Shown here: positions 38,029-47,329 of the stretch, one piece after another | How the letters are laid out: the number at the start of each line of letters is the position of its first letter | How positions within the stretch are numbered: the stretch's first letter is position 1 | Assembly: GCA_002700385.1 (NCBI GenBank) | Contig: PADC01000008.1 | Location: 102,485-166,484, forward strand | Length of the DNA: 64,000 nucleotides | Source of the DNA: Cycloclasticus sp. | GTDB taxonomy: Bacteria; Pseudomonadota; Gammaproteobacteria; Methylococcales; Cycloclasticaceae | Direction of reading: 5' to 3' | Translations under genes and position numbers: made by a program | Notes under the pieces: generated by a model | Told to the model about the DNA's origin: nothing | The model's input: the letters and a program-made list of their open reading frames with translations, nothing else | Database searches by the model: none

Positions 38029-38953
38029 AAAGATCCCGCCCCGTCAACTTGATAAAAACATCTTCTAAATTTGCTGGGCGAAATAAAAAATCATCATGCT
38101 CTCCTTGTTCCAACCTGTCCAACGCTTCATTGAGTTTTTCACCATAAAAAAAATGGATATCACCTGACTTTTCATACCGTGCAAGGGATTTATCTTGCTT
38201 CAATCTAGCGACCAACTCTTCAGATGCGGCATGAACCTCAAGCACATGTGATTCGATTTCATCCCTGATCAATTCTTTTGGAGGCGAATCAGCCATCACT
38301 TCACCCTGATCCATCACAATCACTCGATCGCACAATCGTTCGGCCTCTTCCATATAATGCGTCGTTAAAATCAGTGTCAACCCTTGTTTCTTCAGCTCCC
38401 GTAGCTTCTGCCATATCGCTTGACGTGCCTGAGGGTCAAGTCCAGTTGTGGGTTCATCTAAAATTAAAATTTTGGGTTTATTAATCAGCGCTCTAGCCAA
38501 GGTCAACCGCCGCTTCATCCCACCCGATAATTCGGATATTTTACAATCAGCCTTTTCTTCTAAAGAAGCAAATTCGAGCAATTCCTTTGTTCTTATTTTT
38601 AACTCCTCAGAACCAATGCCATAAAAGCGTCCATACACAAATAAATTTTCTTTAACCGTAAAATCAGGGTCTAAATTATCCATTTGCGGAACAATACCGA
38701 CAGATTCTCTAACTAAAGACGCGTTTTCAGGCATCGCCAGGCCCAGTACCGACAACTCTCCTTCATCCATGGGGCAATGCCCCACCAACATCCTTAGCGT
38801 AGTGGTTTTACCCGCCCCATTAGGGCCTAAAATCCCACAAAAGCAACCCGCATCAATACTTAAATTCAGTGCATTAACGACCTGATGATTGTTATATAAC
38901 TTTGAAAGTTTAACGGATTTGACAATGGGTGATGGCGGACTAATAACATTCAT
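38021..38953 (-). CDS. ABC transporter ATP-binding protein (NodI-like)
   Basis: About 310 residues. Walker A is GPNGAGKTTT, the signature is LSGGMKRRLTLARALI, and Walker B is ILILDEPTTGLDPQAR, followed by the H-loop in TTHYMEEAERLCD. The NodI-like C-terminal tail of about 80 residues ends in RPANLEDVFIKLTGRDL. The track starts at a TTG (38986). The ATG at 38953 (MNVISPPSP) is the more likely start, although no ribosome site is clear at either. A TATAAT hexamer lies just upstream of the TTG. It is the first gene of a two-gene exporter operon. Confidence 0.9.
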   Translation of the reverse strand: MNVISPPSPIVKSVKLSKLYNNHQVVNALNLSIDAGCFCGILGPNGAGKTTTLRMLVGHCPMDEGELSVLGLAMPENASLVRESVGIVPQMDNLDPDFTVKENLFVYGRFYGIGSEELKIRTKELLEFASLEEKADCKISELSGGMKRRLTLARALINKPKILILDEPTTGLDPQARQAIWQKLRELKKQGLTLILTTHYMEEAERLCDRVIVMDQGEVMADSPPKELIRDEIESHVLEVHAASEELVARLKQDKSLARYEKSGDIHFFYGEKLNEALDRLEQGEHDDFLFRPANLEDVFIKLTGRDLCE

Positions 38954-39268
38954 TAGTGATATAAATGGCAAACTTTTTTTGGCCAAGCATTATAACTCGC
39001 TATTCAAAAACATTAATGAATATTTCTCAATCCCCGATCAAAAAGTGACAATCTTGACAACATTGCGGCCAGTGTATCAATCTAGCCTAGGCCCCTCAAA
39101 CAAATAATAAATTGCCTATAGCCCTCTATTAAAATCCTGTCAACAGGCCTTCAGTCTTTATGCTCCATCGCTAATTCATCATTTGTTTTTCAATTATTAT
39201 TCGCTTGACGATTTTATCCTAAACGCTAATCACCTATACTAGCCTGCTAAAAAACGCAGTCTATATTT

Positions 39269-40465
39269 ATGAATCCAGATTTGGCCTTACTCCAGTCGTA
39301 CCCCTTTGAGAAACTTGCTAAACTCAAACAAGGCATCACTCCGCCCGGTGACCTAGAGCATATCGCTTTATCCGTTGGAGAACCTAAACACCCTACACCT
39401 CCAATGATTACAGATGCTTTGTTAAAGCACCTGCATACACTGGGCCAATACCCAACGACAAGAGGCCTTGATTTGCTGCGCCAAAGTATTGCCAACTGGC
39501 TATCTCAGCGTTTTGATATCAAACTCGACGCGTTGAATATAAACACCAATATATTACCCGTCAGCGGCACGCGGGAAGCACTTTTCTCCTTTGCTCAATG
39601 TGTTATTCAACGAAGCAGCAAAGCCCTTGTCGCAATGCCCAATCCGTTTTATCAAATTTATGAAGGTGCGGCCCTTTTAGCGGGAGCCACCCCCTATTTC
39701 ATAAATTGTGATGCCGATCATCTGTATTTACCTGATTACAACAGCGTCGATGAAGACAGTTGGAAAAAGTGCCAACTGCTTTATATTTGCAACCCCGGAA
39801 ACCCAAGTGGCGCAACCCACTCTGAAGAACAGCTCAAACAACTGATTGAGTTAGCACATCGATACGATTTCATCATCGCTGCCGATGAATGTTATTCTGA
39901 AATTTACACCGAAAATCAAAACACGCCTCTAGGTTTATTGGAAATTAGTGAAAAAATTGGCAACCGAGACTTTTCACGCTGCGTTGTTTTTCATAGCTTA
40001 TCCAAACGTTCTAATGCGCCTGGGTTACGCTCTGGATTTGTCGCCGGCGATGCGTCCATATTAAACAACTATTTTAAATACCGCACATATCACGGTTGCA
40101 CCATGTCAACACCCACTCAGCATGCCAGTATTGCTGCTTGGAGCGACGAACAACATGTTATCCAAAACCGCTTACAATACACTCAAAAATTTAACGACGT
40201 GTTATCAGTGCTCGGTGATAGCTTAGACGTTAAAGCACCCGACGCGGGTTTTTATTTATGGGCTAAAACGCCCCTCTCTGATATTGAATTTGCAAAAAAA
40301 TTGTACGCTGAAAAAAACATAACCGTCTTGCCTGGACAATACCTCGCACGAGATACGGCAAACGGCAACCCCGGCTTAAACCACGTTCGTATGGCGCTAG
40401 TCGCCCCTGTCGATGAATGCTTGGACGCAGCTCACCGAATTAAACAATTTATAAACACTCTTTAA
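39269..40465 (+). CDS. dapC: Succinyldiaminopimelate transaminase
   Basis: A 398-residue class I/II aminotransferase converting N-succinyl-2-amino-6-ketopimelate to N-succinyl-diaminopimelate. The pattern MNPDLALLQSYPFEKLAKLKQG and LSVGEPKHPTP marks the DapC subgroup. The PLP lysine is in HSLSKRSNAPGLRSGF near residue 245, and the ADECYSEIY Asp binds the ring nitrogen. It heads dapC-dapD-(Spx-like)-dapE, so the lysine/peptidoglycan assignment is supported by context. Confidence 0.94.
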   Translation: MNPDLALLQSYPFEKLAKLKQGITPPGDLEHIALSVGEPKHPTPPMITDALLKHLHTLGQYPTTRGLDLLRQSIANWLSQRFDIKLDALNINTNILPVSGTREALFSFAQCVIQRSSKALVAMPNPFYQIYEGAALLAGATPYFINCDADHLYLPDYNSVDEDSWKKCQLLYICNPGNPSGATHSEEQLKQLIELAHRYDFIIAADECYSEIYTENQNTPLGLLEISEKIGNRDFSRCVVFHSLSKRSNAPGLRSGFVAGDASILNNYFKYRTYHGCTMSTPTQHASIAAWSDEQHVIQNRLQYTQKFNDVLSVLGDSLDVKAPDAGFYLWAKTPLSDIEFAKKLYAEKNITVLPGQYLARDTANGNPGLNHVRMALVAPVDECLDAAHRIKQFINTL

Positions 40466-40499
40466 TAAAATCAACATAACTTACCCTTAGGAAAAACAC

Positions 40500-41318
40500 A
40501 TGCAACAGCTTGAAAAAATTATCAATGAAGCCTTCGACAACCGTGCTGACTTCGATTCAAAAACTGTATCAACAGACATCCGTGATGCTGTTGAGCATTC
40601 ACTGGCCTTGTTAGACAGTGGCGAAGGACGTGTAGCTGAAAAAAAAGACGGAGATTGGGTTGTTAACCAATGGTTAAAAAAAGCCGTTTTACTGTCATTT
40701 AAAATTAATGACAACCGCGTTATGGATGGTGATGAAAATCGCTACTACGATAAAGTAGAAACAAAATTTGCCAACTACTCAGAAGAAGACTTCAAAGCGG
40801 GTGGCATGCGCGCCGTACCGGGTTCTGTTGTACGTGCTGGCTCATTCATAGGCTCAAACGTCGTATTAATGCCATCTTTCGTTAACATTGGCGCGTACGT
40901 AGATAATGGCTCCATGGTAGATGGCTGGGCCACTGTTGGTTCTTGCGCACAAATCGGTAAAAATGTTCATCTTTCCGGCGGCGTGGGTATTGGCGGCGTT
41001 TTAGAGCCTTTACAAGCAAACCCAACCATCATTGAAGATGATTGCTTTATTGGCGCACGCTCTGAAGTTGTTGAAGGCGTTATCGTTGGCGAAGGGTCTG
41101 TGATTTCAATGGGTGTTTATATAGGTCAAAGTACAAAAATATACAACCGAGAAACAGGTGAAACGCTGTACGGTCGCATTCCTCCCTACTCTGTCGTTGT
41201 TCCAGGAAATTTACCCTCAGAAGATGGCACACACAGCTTATACGCCGCCATCATTATCAAAACAGTCGATGCAAAAACTCGTAGTAAAACGGGCCTAAAC
41301 GACCTATTAAGAGACTAA
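40500..41318 (+). CDS. dapD: 2,3,4,5-tetrahydropyridine-2,6-dicarboxylate N-succinyltransferase
   Basis: A 272-residue left-handed beta-helix acyltransferase. The helical N-terminal region is followed by hexapeptide repeats ([40 protein letters not shown]) and the C-terminal [16 protein letters not shown]. It succinylates tetrahydrodipicolinate just before the DapC step. AGGAAAAACAC precedes the ATG. Its length is canonical. Confidence 0.96.
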   Translation: MQQLEKIINEAFDNRADFDSKTVSTDIRDAVEHSLALLDSGEGRVAEKKDGDWVVNQWLKKAVLLSFKINDNRVMDGDENRYYDKVETKFANYSEEDFKAGGMRAVPGSVVRAGSFIGSNVVLMPSFVNIGAYVDNGSMVDGWATVGSCAQIGKNVHLSGGVGIGGVLEPLQANPTIIEDDCFIGARSEVVEGVIVGEGSVISMGVYIGQSTKIYNRETGETLYGRIPPYSVVVPGNLPSEDGTHSLYAAIIIKTVDAKTRSKTGLNDLLRD

Positions 41319-41320
41319 AT

Positions 41321-41671
41321 ATGGCCATTGTTTTATATGGAATAAAGAACTGCGACACCATCAAAAAAGCCAAAAAATGGTTAACAGATGAAGGTGTCGA
41401 GTTCACTTTTCACGACTATCGACAAAATGGGCTAGACGCTGCTCTATTAAATAAATTCGAACAGCAACTGGGTTGGGAAGCAATGATCAACAAGCGTGGC
41501 ACTACATGGCGTCAACTTGATGAGGCTGTCAAAGCATCCATCAATAAAGACAGCGCCAAAGCCATTATGTTAGAAAACCCCGCTATTATTAAGCGCCCTA
41601 TTCTGGATAATGGAACAACGCTTGCGCTGGGCTTTTCCACCGACCAATATCAGAATCTTTTTTCTAAATGA
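41321..41671 (+). CDS. ArsC/Spx-family protein (YffB-like)
   Basis: A 116-residue thioredoxin-fold protein with a single cysteine in YGIKNCDTIKKAKKWL and the FHDYRQNGL segment typical of YffB, a glutathione-dependent thiol reductase relative. It lacks the arginine triad of true arsenate reductases, so arsenate reduction is not inferred despite the ars operon elsewhere in the window. Its location between dapD and dapE is widely conserved and its role there is unclear. It overlaps dapE by 4 nt. Confidence 0.9.
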   Translation: MAIVLYGIKNCDTIKKAKKWLTDEGVEFTFHDYRQNGLDAALLNKFEQQLGWEAMINKRGTTWRQLDEAVKASINKDSAKAIMLENPAIIKRPILDNGTTLALGFSTDQYQNLFSK

Positions 41672-42795
41672 GCGAAACATTAGACATCACCATCGCCTTA
41701 CTTAAGCAACAGTCATTAACACCTGATGATGCGGGTTGCATGGACATTATGGCCGACTACCTAAAGCAACGCGACTTTACCATTGAGTGGATGAATTTTG
41801 GTAATACACGAAACCTATGGGCAAGAAAAGGCGCCGAAGCCCCTCTATTTTGCTTTGCAGGCCATACTGATGTGGTGCCAACGGGCCCGTTAGAAGAATG
41901 GAACACACCGCCTTTTGAGCCGACGATTAAAGACGGTTGTTTATATGCCCGCGGCGCCGCCGATATGAAAGGCAGCCTTGCAGCCATGCTAACCGCTTGC
42001 GATACCTTTATTAATGCACATCATGATCATAAAGGCTCAATTGCCTTCCTCATCACCAGCGACGAGGAAGGCCCCGCGCATGATGGTACCGTCAAAGTGA
42101 TCGAGAAGCTCAGCGACCGCAATGAAAAAATTGACTATTGCATTGTTGGCGAACCATCCAGCTATAAAACTTTTGGCGATATGGTTCGCGTTGGTCGTCG
42201 CGGCTCAATCAATGGTTATTTAACCCTATTTGGCAAACAAGGGCATGTTGCTTACCCAGAATTAGTTGAAAACCCTATTCACGCCCTCTCCCCTATTTTA
42301 TCGTTACTCACAGCAGAAACATATGACAATGGGAACGAATACTTCCCACCCACCAGCTTTCAAATATCCAATATTAATGCTGGAACCGGTGTAGAAAATG
42401 TTGTTCCCGGGCAGCTCAATTTAGTGTTTAATCTACGGTTTTCCAGCGAACTTACGCCAGAAGAAATCAAACGCCGTATCACCTATATAGTCGACCAAAA
42501 CTCAGACGATTATGAGCTGACTTGGCAGGTTTCCGGTTTACCCTTTATTACAGAAAAGGGCACCTTAACCACCGCCGTTGAACAAGCCTTACTTGAAGTC
42601 ACTGAAAAAAAACCCATATTATCAACCGGCGGCGGCACATCCGACGGGCGATTCATTGCACCCACCGGCGCACAACTGATTGAACTAGGCCCTATTAATG
42701 CCACTATTCATAAAGTCAATGAATGCGTTAATGTAGATGAATTAGACTTACTATCACTTACCTACAGTAAAATTTTAGAAAATATTTTACTTTAA
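41668..42795 (+). CDS. dapE: Succinyl-diaminopimelate desuccinylase
   Basis: A 375-residue M20 metallopeptidase-fold enzyme removing succinate from N-succinyl-diaminopimelate. Zinc ligands lie in FAGHTDVVPTG, GAADMKGSLAAM, SDEEGPA with the catalytic Glu pair, and the C-terminal ATIHKVNECV. The GGGTSDGRF motif is diagnostic of DapE. It completes the succinylase branch with dapC and dapD. Its start overlaps the Spx-like gene, consistent with an operon. Confidence 0.96.
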   Translation: MSETLDITIALLKQQSLTPDDAGCMDIMADYLKQRDFTIEWMNFGNTRNLWARKGAEAPLFCFAGHTDVVPTGPLEEWNTPPFEPTIKDGCLYARGAADMKGSLAAMLTACDTFINAHHDHKGSIAFLITSDEEGPAHDGTVKVIEKLSDRNEKIDYCIVGEPSSYKTFGDMVRVGRRGSINGYLTLFGKQGHVAYPELVENPIHALSPILSLLTAETYDNGNEYFPPTSFQISNINAGTGVENVVPGQLNLVFNLRFSSELTPEEIKRRITYIVDQNSDDYELTWQVSGLPFITEKGTLTTAVEQALLEVTEKKPILSTGGGTSDGRFIAPTGAQLIELGPINATIHKVNECVNVDELDLLSLTYSKILENILL

Positions 42796-42821
42796 ATAAC
42801 CCTAATAACTGGTTGAATTAT

Positions 42822-44171
42822 ATGAAATATGATTTTGATTTAATATCCATTGGCGGTGGTAGCGGCGGCATTGCTGGAGCCAACAGAGCGGCATCATACG
42901 GCGCGAAATGCGCGGTGGTAGAACAAGCACAATTAGGTGGCACCTGCGTTAACGTTGGGTGCGTACCAAAAAAAGTCATGTGGTTTGCCGCCGGTTCAGC
43001 TGACATCATTCATTCGGCTAAAAACTATGGGTTTGATGTGTCCGCCAGCGCCTTCGATTGGGGCTTATTGAAACAAAAAAGAGACGCTTATATTAAACGA
43101 CTTAACGGCATTTACGGTAATAACCTATCCAACAATAAAGTCCAGCATATTGAAGGCACCGCTACGTTTATCGATCCGCATACCATTCAAGTGGGTGAAC
43201 AGCAGTACACTGCAGAACGTTTTCTCATTGCCACCGGCGGAAAACCTTCCATTCCCACCCTTCCTGGTGCCCACTATGGTCTAACATCCGATGGCTTCTT
43301 TGAATTAGAAACCCAACCAAAAAAAGTAGCCATTGTTGGCGCCGGGTTTATTGCCGTTGAATTAGCCGGCGTCTTTCAGTCATTAGGTACGCAAGTCACC
43401 CTCATTCTCCGCGGCGATCAAGCCCTTCGACAATTCGACAGCATGCTAGGTGCCGAGCTAATGAACGCTATGCAGCATCAAGGTATTCGAGTTGAAACAA
43501 ACACCTCTCCCAGCGCTATTGAAAAGCAATCCAATGGGCAATTAACCATCACCACCGCTAATGGCGCAATAAAGGATGAATATGACGAAGTTATCTGGGC
43601 GATAGGTCGTCAACCCAACACCGATTCATTAGCCATAGAAAAGACAGGCATTGAACTGGATAAAAATGGCTTCATCAACACAGATGAATGGCAAAAAACC
43701 TCTCAAGATCATATATTTGCCGTTGGCGATGTCACAGGCCGTACCGCCTTAACCCCCGTTGCCATTGCAGCCGCACGCCGCTTGAGCGATCGATTATTCA
43801 ACGGACAAACCGATCGTAAACTAGATTACAAGCTCATTCCAAGCGTGATTTTTTCACACCCACCCATCGGCACCATTGGGCTAACAGAACAGCAAGCGAC
43901 CGAACAATTTGGCACCGACATCAAAGTGTACACATCCCGCTTTAACCCCATGTCACAAGCACTATCAACCGAAAAACAACCGACTGTAATGAAACTCATC
44001 ACCACCGGTCAGAACGAAAAAATTATCGGATGCCACTTATTTGGCGAAAACTCAGACGAAATCCTGCAAGGGTTCGCCGTTGCCATTAAGATGGGCGCCA
44101 CCAAAAAAGACTTCGACGACACCGTTGCTATACACCCAACAAACGCAGAAGAACTGGTGACCATGACGTAG
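42822..44171 (+). CDS. gor: Glutathione-disulfide reductase
   Basis: About 449 residues. The FAD motif GGGSGGIAGANRAA, the redox-active disulfide GGTCVNVGCVPKK near residue 43, the NADPH motif GAGFIAVELAG and the C-terminal catalytic HPTNAEELVTM are present. It regenerates GSH using NADPH and fits with gloA in the window. The track uses a TTG three codons upstream; the ATG at 42822 is preferred. It is 26 nt from dapE and may be the last gene of the dap operon. Confidence 0.94.
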   Translation: MKYDFDLISIGGGSGGIAGANRAASYGAKCAVVEQAQLGGTCVNVGCVPKKVMWFAAGSADIIHSAKNYGFDVSASAFDWGLLKQKRDAYIKRLNGIYGNNLSNNKVQHIEGTATFIDPHTIQVGEQQYTAERFLIATGGKPSIPTLPGAHYGLTSDGFFELETQPKKVAIVGAGFIAVELAGVFQSLGTQVTLILRGDQALRQFDSMLGAELMNAMQHQGIRVETNTSPSAIEKQSNGQLTITTANGAIKDEYDEVIWAIGRQPNTDSLAIEKTGIELDKNGFINTDEWQKTSQDHIFAVGDVTGRTALTPVAIAAARRLSDRLFNGQTDRKLDYKLIPSVIFSHPPIGTIGLTEQQATEQFGTDIKVYTSRFNPMSQALSTEKQPTVMKLITTGQNEKIIGCHLFGENSDEILQGFAVAIKMGATKKDFDDTVAIHPTNAEELVTMT

Positions 44172-44447
44172 GTCTTGAAAATACAGTTCTTTTTTATATT
44201 CCTTAAGACGTATTGACGGGATTTTTTCCTGCTATATTGTGAAACTTTAAGTGAGCACATATAGCTATCGCTACTTTTCTCGAAGTGTTAAATAAACACC
44301 ATACGTACTGCTACTTTTCTAATTGATTTAACCAGCGATCATGATTTGGACAAAAACTTAAATACCTAAGGTCAATAGTTAGCCCCTGTGGACGCTTCAC
44401 AGATGCGCACCATTGAGCTTCTCGTCAAGCACCCTCTTCGGTCTACG

Positions 44448-44924
44448 TTATTGCCTAAACGTTGCGTGACAACCAACACACGAGGTCATGGTTGTATTTA
44501 AGGCCCGAAGTGAGGCTTGAAGGTCACCTGTTTTAAGTGTTTTCGCTAATTCGTCCCCACTTTCATGAAATGTCATCCCCATCGTTTTAAATGTTTCATT
44601 GCCTATTCGATGACACATTTTCATCATCCGTTTATTCATGCCTAATTGTTTACTGGCGACGTCTGATGCGCTGTTAAAATCGTTTTCAGCCATCAATAAA
44701 ATAGTTTGCCGCACAGCATCAAGGTGCGCCCGCATATTCGCCAGTTGGTGTTGTTTCATTTTTGGCGATAAATTAAGTGATATCCGATTATCTTCAACAA
44801 GGGGTTTCATGTTCATGCCATGCTTCATTTTGTGGTGCATGCTTTCGTGCTGTGTTTCATCAGACAGAGCCGATGTGCTAACTGCCATAAGAAAAAACAT
44901 TATGAGTGATCGTTTTATCATCAA
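44448..44924 (-). CDS. Cytochrome c'/c556-type periplasmic cytochrome
   Basis: A 158-residue exported protein. A signal peptide (RSLIMFFLMAVSTSALS) is followed by a His/Met-rich stretch (HESMHHKMKHGMNM) and a four-helix domain that ends in one heme site, CVGCHATFRQ. Heme at the extreme C-terminus is the cytochrome c' arrangement. Such proteins bind NO or carry electrons. The His/Met cluster before the domain is unusual and could bind copper. It stands alone with no oxidase or reductase partner nearby. Confidence 0.85.
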   Translation of the reverse strand: MMIKRSLIMFFLMAVSTSALSDETQHESMHHKMKHGMNMKPLVEDNRISLNLSPKMKQHQLANMRAHLDAVRQTILLMAENDFNSASDVASKQLGMNKRMMKMCHRIGNETFKTMGMTFHESGDELAKTLKTGDLQASLRALNTTMTSCVGCHATFRQ

Positions 44925-44979
44925 AATAACCCTGTTTAAATTAAACCTTGATGCTAAACATTCCTCCGTGAGTCCTCAT

Positions 44980-44991
44980 TGATAATTATCA
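44980..44991. promoter_or_regulatory. Perfect palindrome TGATAATTATCA upstream of the cytochrome gene
   Basis: A 12-bp perfect palindrome lies about 56 nt upstream of the cytochrome start. It resembles half-overlapping GATAAT units of Fur boxes, but it is short and could be coincidental. Confidence 0.3.
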
Positions 44992-45191
44992 GTCACCTGA
45001 AATCCTAGGCCCAGTGCCTAAATCATATAATTTTCATGTTTAATTCATACCAAACGATGTAGCATTCGTTTTGAACTAAATGAAGTCTGCGCGTCTCTTA
45101 TAGGCAGCGATGGTGTAAGCTTCGTCATTTCTGCTATTTTTTTAAGGTACAATTACAATCAATTTTAAACATAATATTAGAGTCTAGGCGT

Positions 45192-45791
45192 GTGTATAAA
45201 AAACTAGCCATTCAATCCTTTTTTCTCATTTTTTTCATAACTGGCTGCTATTTAGCCCCCGTTAAACCTACACAAAAGCCGCTTCCACAAGCCATTTGCA
45301 AGCCTCTTGTTTGCCCTGCCCCAAAAGTTATAAAAAAAATCGTTGAGGTCCAAATTCCTCCTAAAACAGGTAGCAAATTAAACCTACCCATTATTGGCGA
45401 AGTAGAAAAAATACAAATTGAACCGAGCGGTATTACGTATGACGCACGTATTGATACGGGAGCTGAGTCGTCATCCATCCATGCTGAAAATATTCAATTA
45501 ATCGAACGTGATGGGGAAAAATACGTTACTTTTTCATTACGAGACCCAGCAACTGAAACAATGGTTAAATTAGAACGAAAATACCGCCGGAAAGTGTTAA
45601 TAAAACAAAAAGTGGGCAAGCATGAACGACGTTATGTAGTAACATTTTGGCTTTCATTGGGTGGTATTAAGGAATTAGTTGATGTTACATTAACCAATAG
45701 AAGTGATTTCGACTATAAGCTGCTAATCGGTCGTAATTTACTGACAGATACGGCCATTGTTGATGTCAGCCGTAGGCACGTCATTAAATAG
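45192..45791 (+). CDS. Retropepsin-like putative lipoprotein protease (RimK-associated, DUF785)
   Basis: A 199-residue protein starting with GTG. The signal peptide ends in a lipobox-like ITGC, so membrane lipoprotein anchoring in the periplasm is likely. A spacer with paired Cys-Pro units follows, then a retropepsin-like domain from about residue 70 with the catalytic DTGAESSSIHA and LLIGRNLL flap/terminal motif. This family (often labelled ATP-dependent zinc protease) is repeatedly found with RimK-like ligases. It is followed after 8 nt by the transglutaminase-like membrane protein, forming a three-gene operon. The proteolytic target is unknown. Confidence 0.85.
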   Translation: MYKKLAIQSFFLIFFITGCYLAPVKPTQKPLPQAICKPLVCPAPKVIKKIVEVQIPPKTGSKLNLPIIGEVEKIQIEPSGITYDARIDTGAESSSIHAENIQLIERDGEKYVTFSLRDPATETMVKLERKYRRKVLIKQKVGKHERRYVVTFWLSLGGIKELVDVTLTNRSDFDYKLLIGRNLLTDTAIVDVSRRHVIK

Positions 45792-45799
45792 CGCATTAG

Positions 45800-47329
45800 A
45801 TGAAAATCTCCCCTCGATTACAAATTTCACTGGTGACAGGTATTTTAATCACCTTCGGTCTTGCTTTAACGTTATATAAAAACATTGAATTGGGATTCCC
45901 TTTATCCCCCGGGCAACAACAAACCGTTTGGAAGGTTGAATCAAAAATAAGTTTCGAACCTATTGATGGTCCTGTTAATATTTCCATGGCTTTACCTCAG
46001 GCACAAGCTGGCTGGCAACTATTCAATGAACATTTCGCTTCATCTGGTTTTAGTTTTATCGTTCAAGATAAACAGGGTGTACGACAAGCTGAGTGGGCAC
46101 GCCGATCTCTAAATCAAAAAACAACACTCCATTATAAATTTGAAATTTACCAATCAAATACCATCGATTTAGAAAACATACCGGCACCCAATATTATCAC
46201 CCCTGAACTCACTCCTGATCGCCTAACGGCAATGAAGTCGGTGGTCTCATCACTCAAACAGCATTCAAATAGCCCTGTCAGCTTCACCCAAAATCTATTA
46301 GAAAAACTGCTGCTTGATGATATTGGGCAAAACGCGTCCTTTTTATTAGCAAACAAAGAAAATAGCAAACTGTCTGTCATCATGGATATTTTAGCGTTCG
46401 CTAATGTTCCTCATCATACCGTTAAGGGTATTTTTTTAGAAGATGGCCGACGTCGACAAACCATAGACACACTCATAGAAATACATGATGGAAAACACTG
46501 GCATATCTTTAACCCCTCTTCCGGTGAAAAAGGCTTGCCTGAAAACTTTTTTATCTGGCAGCGCGGGGCTGGATCAATTCTCAACGTAATGGGCGGTAAA
46601 GACTCTCGTCTTGAGTTTGCTCTCGTTAAAAATACTTTACCCCTAAAAACCATCTTGTTTTTAGAACAACATGTTCAAGAACAATTACTGCTCGACTTTT
46701 CCATCTACTCGTTACCTGTCGAACAGCAAGGTGTTTTCAAGGGCTTACTGCTTATTCCTGTTGGTGCATTGGTAGTTGTTTTACTACGCGTATTGGTGGG
46801 GATTCGTACCGCTGGAACGTTTATGCCTATTTTAATTGCATTAGCCTTTGTACAAACAACGTTACTGACTGGCCTGTTTATTTTTCTCTTAGTTGTTGGT
46901 ATTGGTTTATGGATTCGCTATTATTTAAGTTACCTTAATTTACTGCTGGTAGCTCGAATAACAGCCGTCGTCATTGTGGTTATTTTATTAATGGCCACTC
47001 TCAGTATCGTTAGCTATAAACTTGATTTAGATCAATTGCTTACCGTGACTTTTTTACCCATCATAATTCTAGCTTGGACGATCGAAAGAATGTCGATTTT
47101 ATGGGAAGAAGAAGGCGGACATGAAGTTCTCATTCAGGGTAGCGGAAGCTTATTTGCAGCAACACTTTCCTATTTATTAATGTCTGCAGAATTAGTTAAA
47201 CACCTTACATTTAATTTTCCAGAGCTAATGATTAGTTTACTTGGCTTTGTATTATTGCTTGGACGCTATACTGGCTATCGATTAGTCGAATTACACCGTT
47301 TTCGTTACTTAGGCAGACCTGACGAATGA
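45800..47329 (+). CDS. Inactive transglutaminase fused to seven transmembrane helices
   Basis: A 509-residue protein. One N-terminal membrane segment is followed by an extracytoplasmic transglutaminase-like domain (about 25-290) and a block of about seven hydrophobic helices (about 305-495). The family is described as inactive because the catalytic cysteine is missing. Here the expected position reads KLSVIMDILAFANVPHHTVKG with no Cys. The fold still ends in WHIFNPSSGEKGLP. It probably binds peptide or amide substrates rather than crosslinking them. Its stop overlaps the ATP-grasp ligase start by 4 nt, so the two are coupled. Confidence 0.85.
   Translation: MKISPRLQISLVTGILITFGLALTLYKNIELGFPLSPGQQQTVWKVESKISFEPIDGPVNISMALPQAQAGWQLFNEHFASSGFSFIVQDKQGVRQAEWARRSLNQKTTLHYKFEIYQSNTIDLENIPAPNIITPELTPDRLTAMKSVVSSLKQHSNSPVSFTQNLLEKLLLDDIGQNASFLLANKENSKLSVIMDILAFANVPHHTVKGIFLEDGRRRQTIDTLIEIHDGKHWHIFNPSSGEKGLPENFFIWQRGAGSILNVMGGKDSRLEFALVKNTLPLKTILFLEQHVQEQLLLDFSIYSLPVEQQGVFKGLLLIPVGALVVVLLRVLVGIRTAGTFMPILIALAFVQTTLLTGLFIFLLVVGIGLWIRYYLSYLNLLLVARITAVVIVVILLMATLSIVSYKLDLDQLLTVTFLPIIILAWTIERMSILWEEEGGHEVLIQGSGSLFAATLSYLLMSAELVKHLTFNFPELMISLLGFVLLLGRYTGYRLVELHRFRYLGRPDE

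Noticed and set aside
41321-41671. Arsenate reductase (ArsC) linked to the ars operon
   Set aside because: It is a YffB/Spx-like protein inside the dap operon and lacks the arginines of true arsenate reductases.
44263-44321. Direct repeat GCTACTTTTCT (two copies ~43 nt apart) after gor
   Set aside because: Only two short copies with no associated gene or symmetry; not enough to call a CRISPR, att site or operator.
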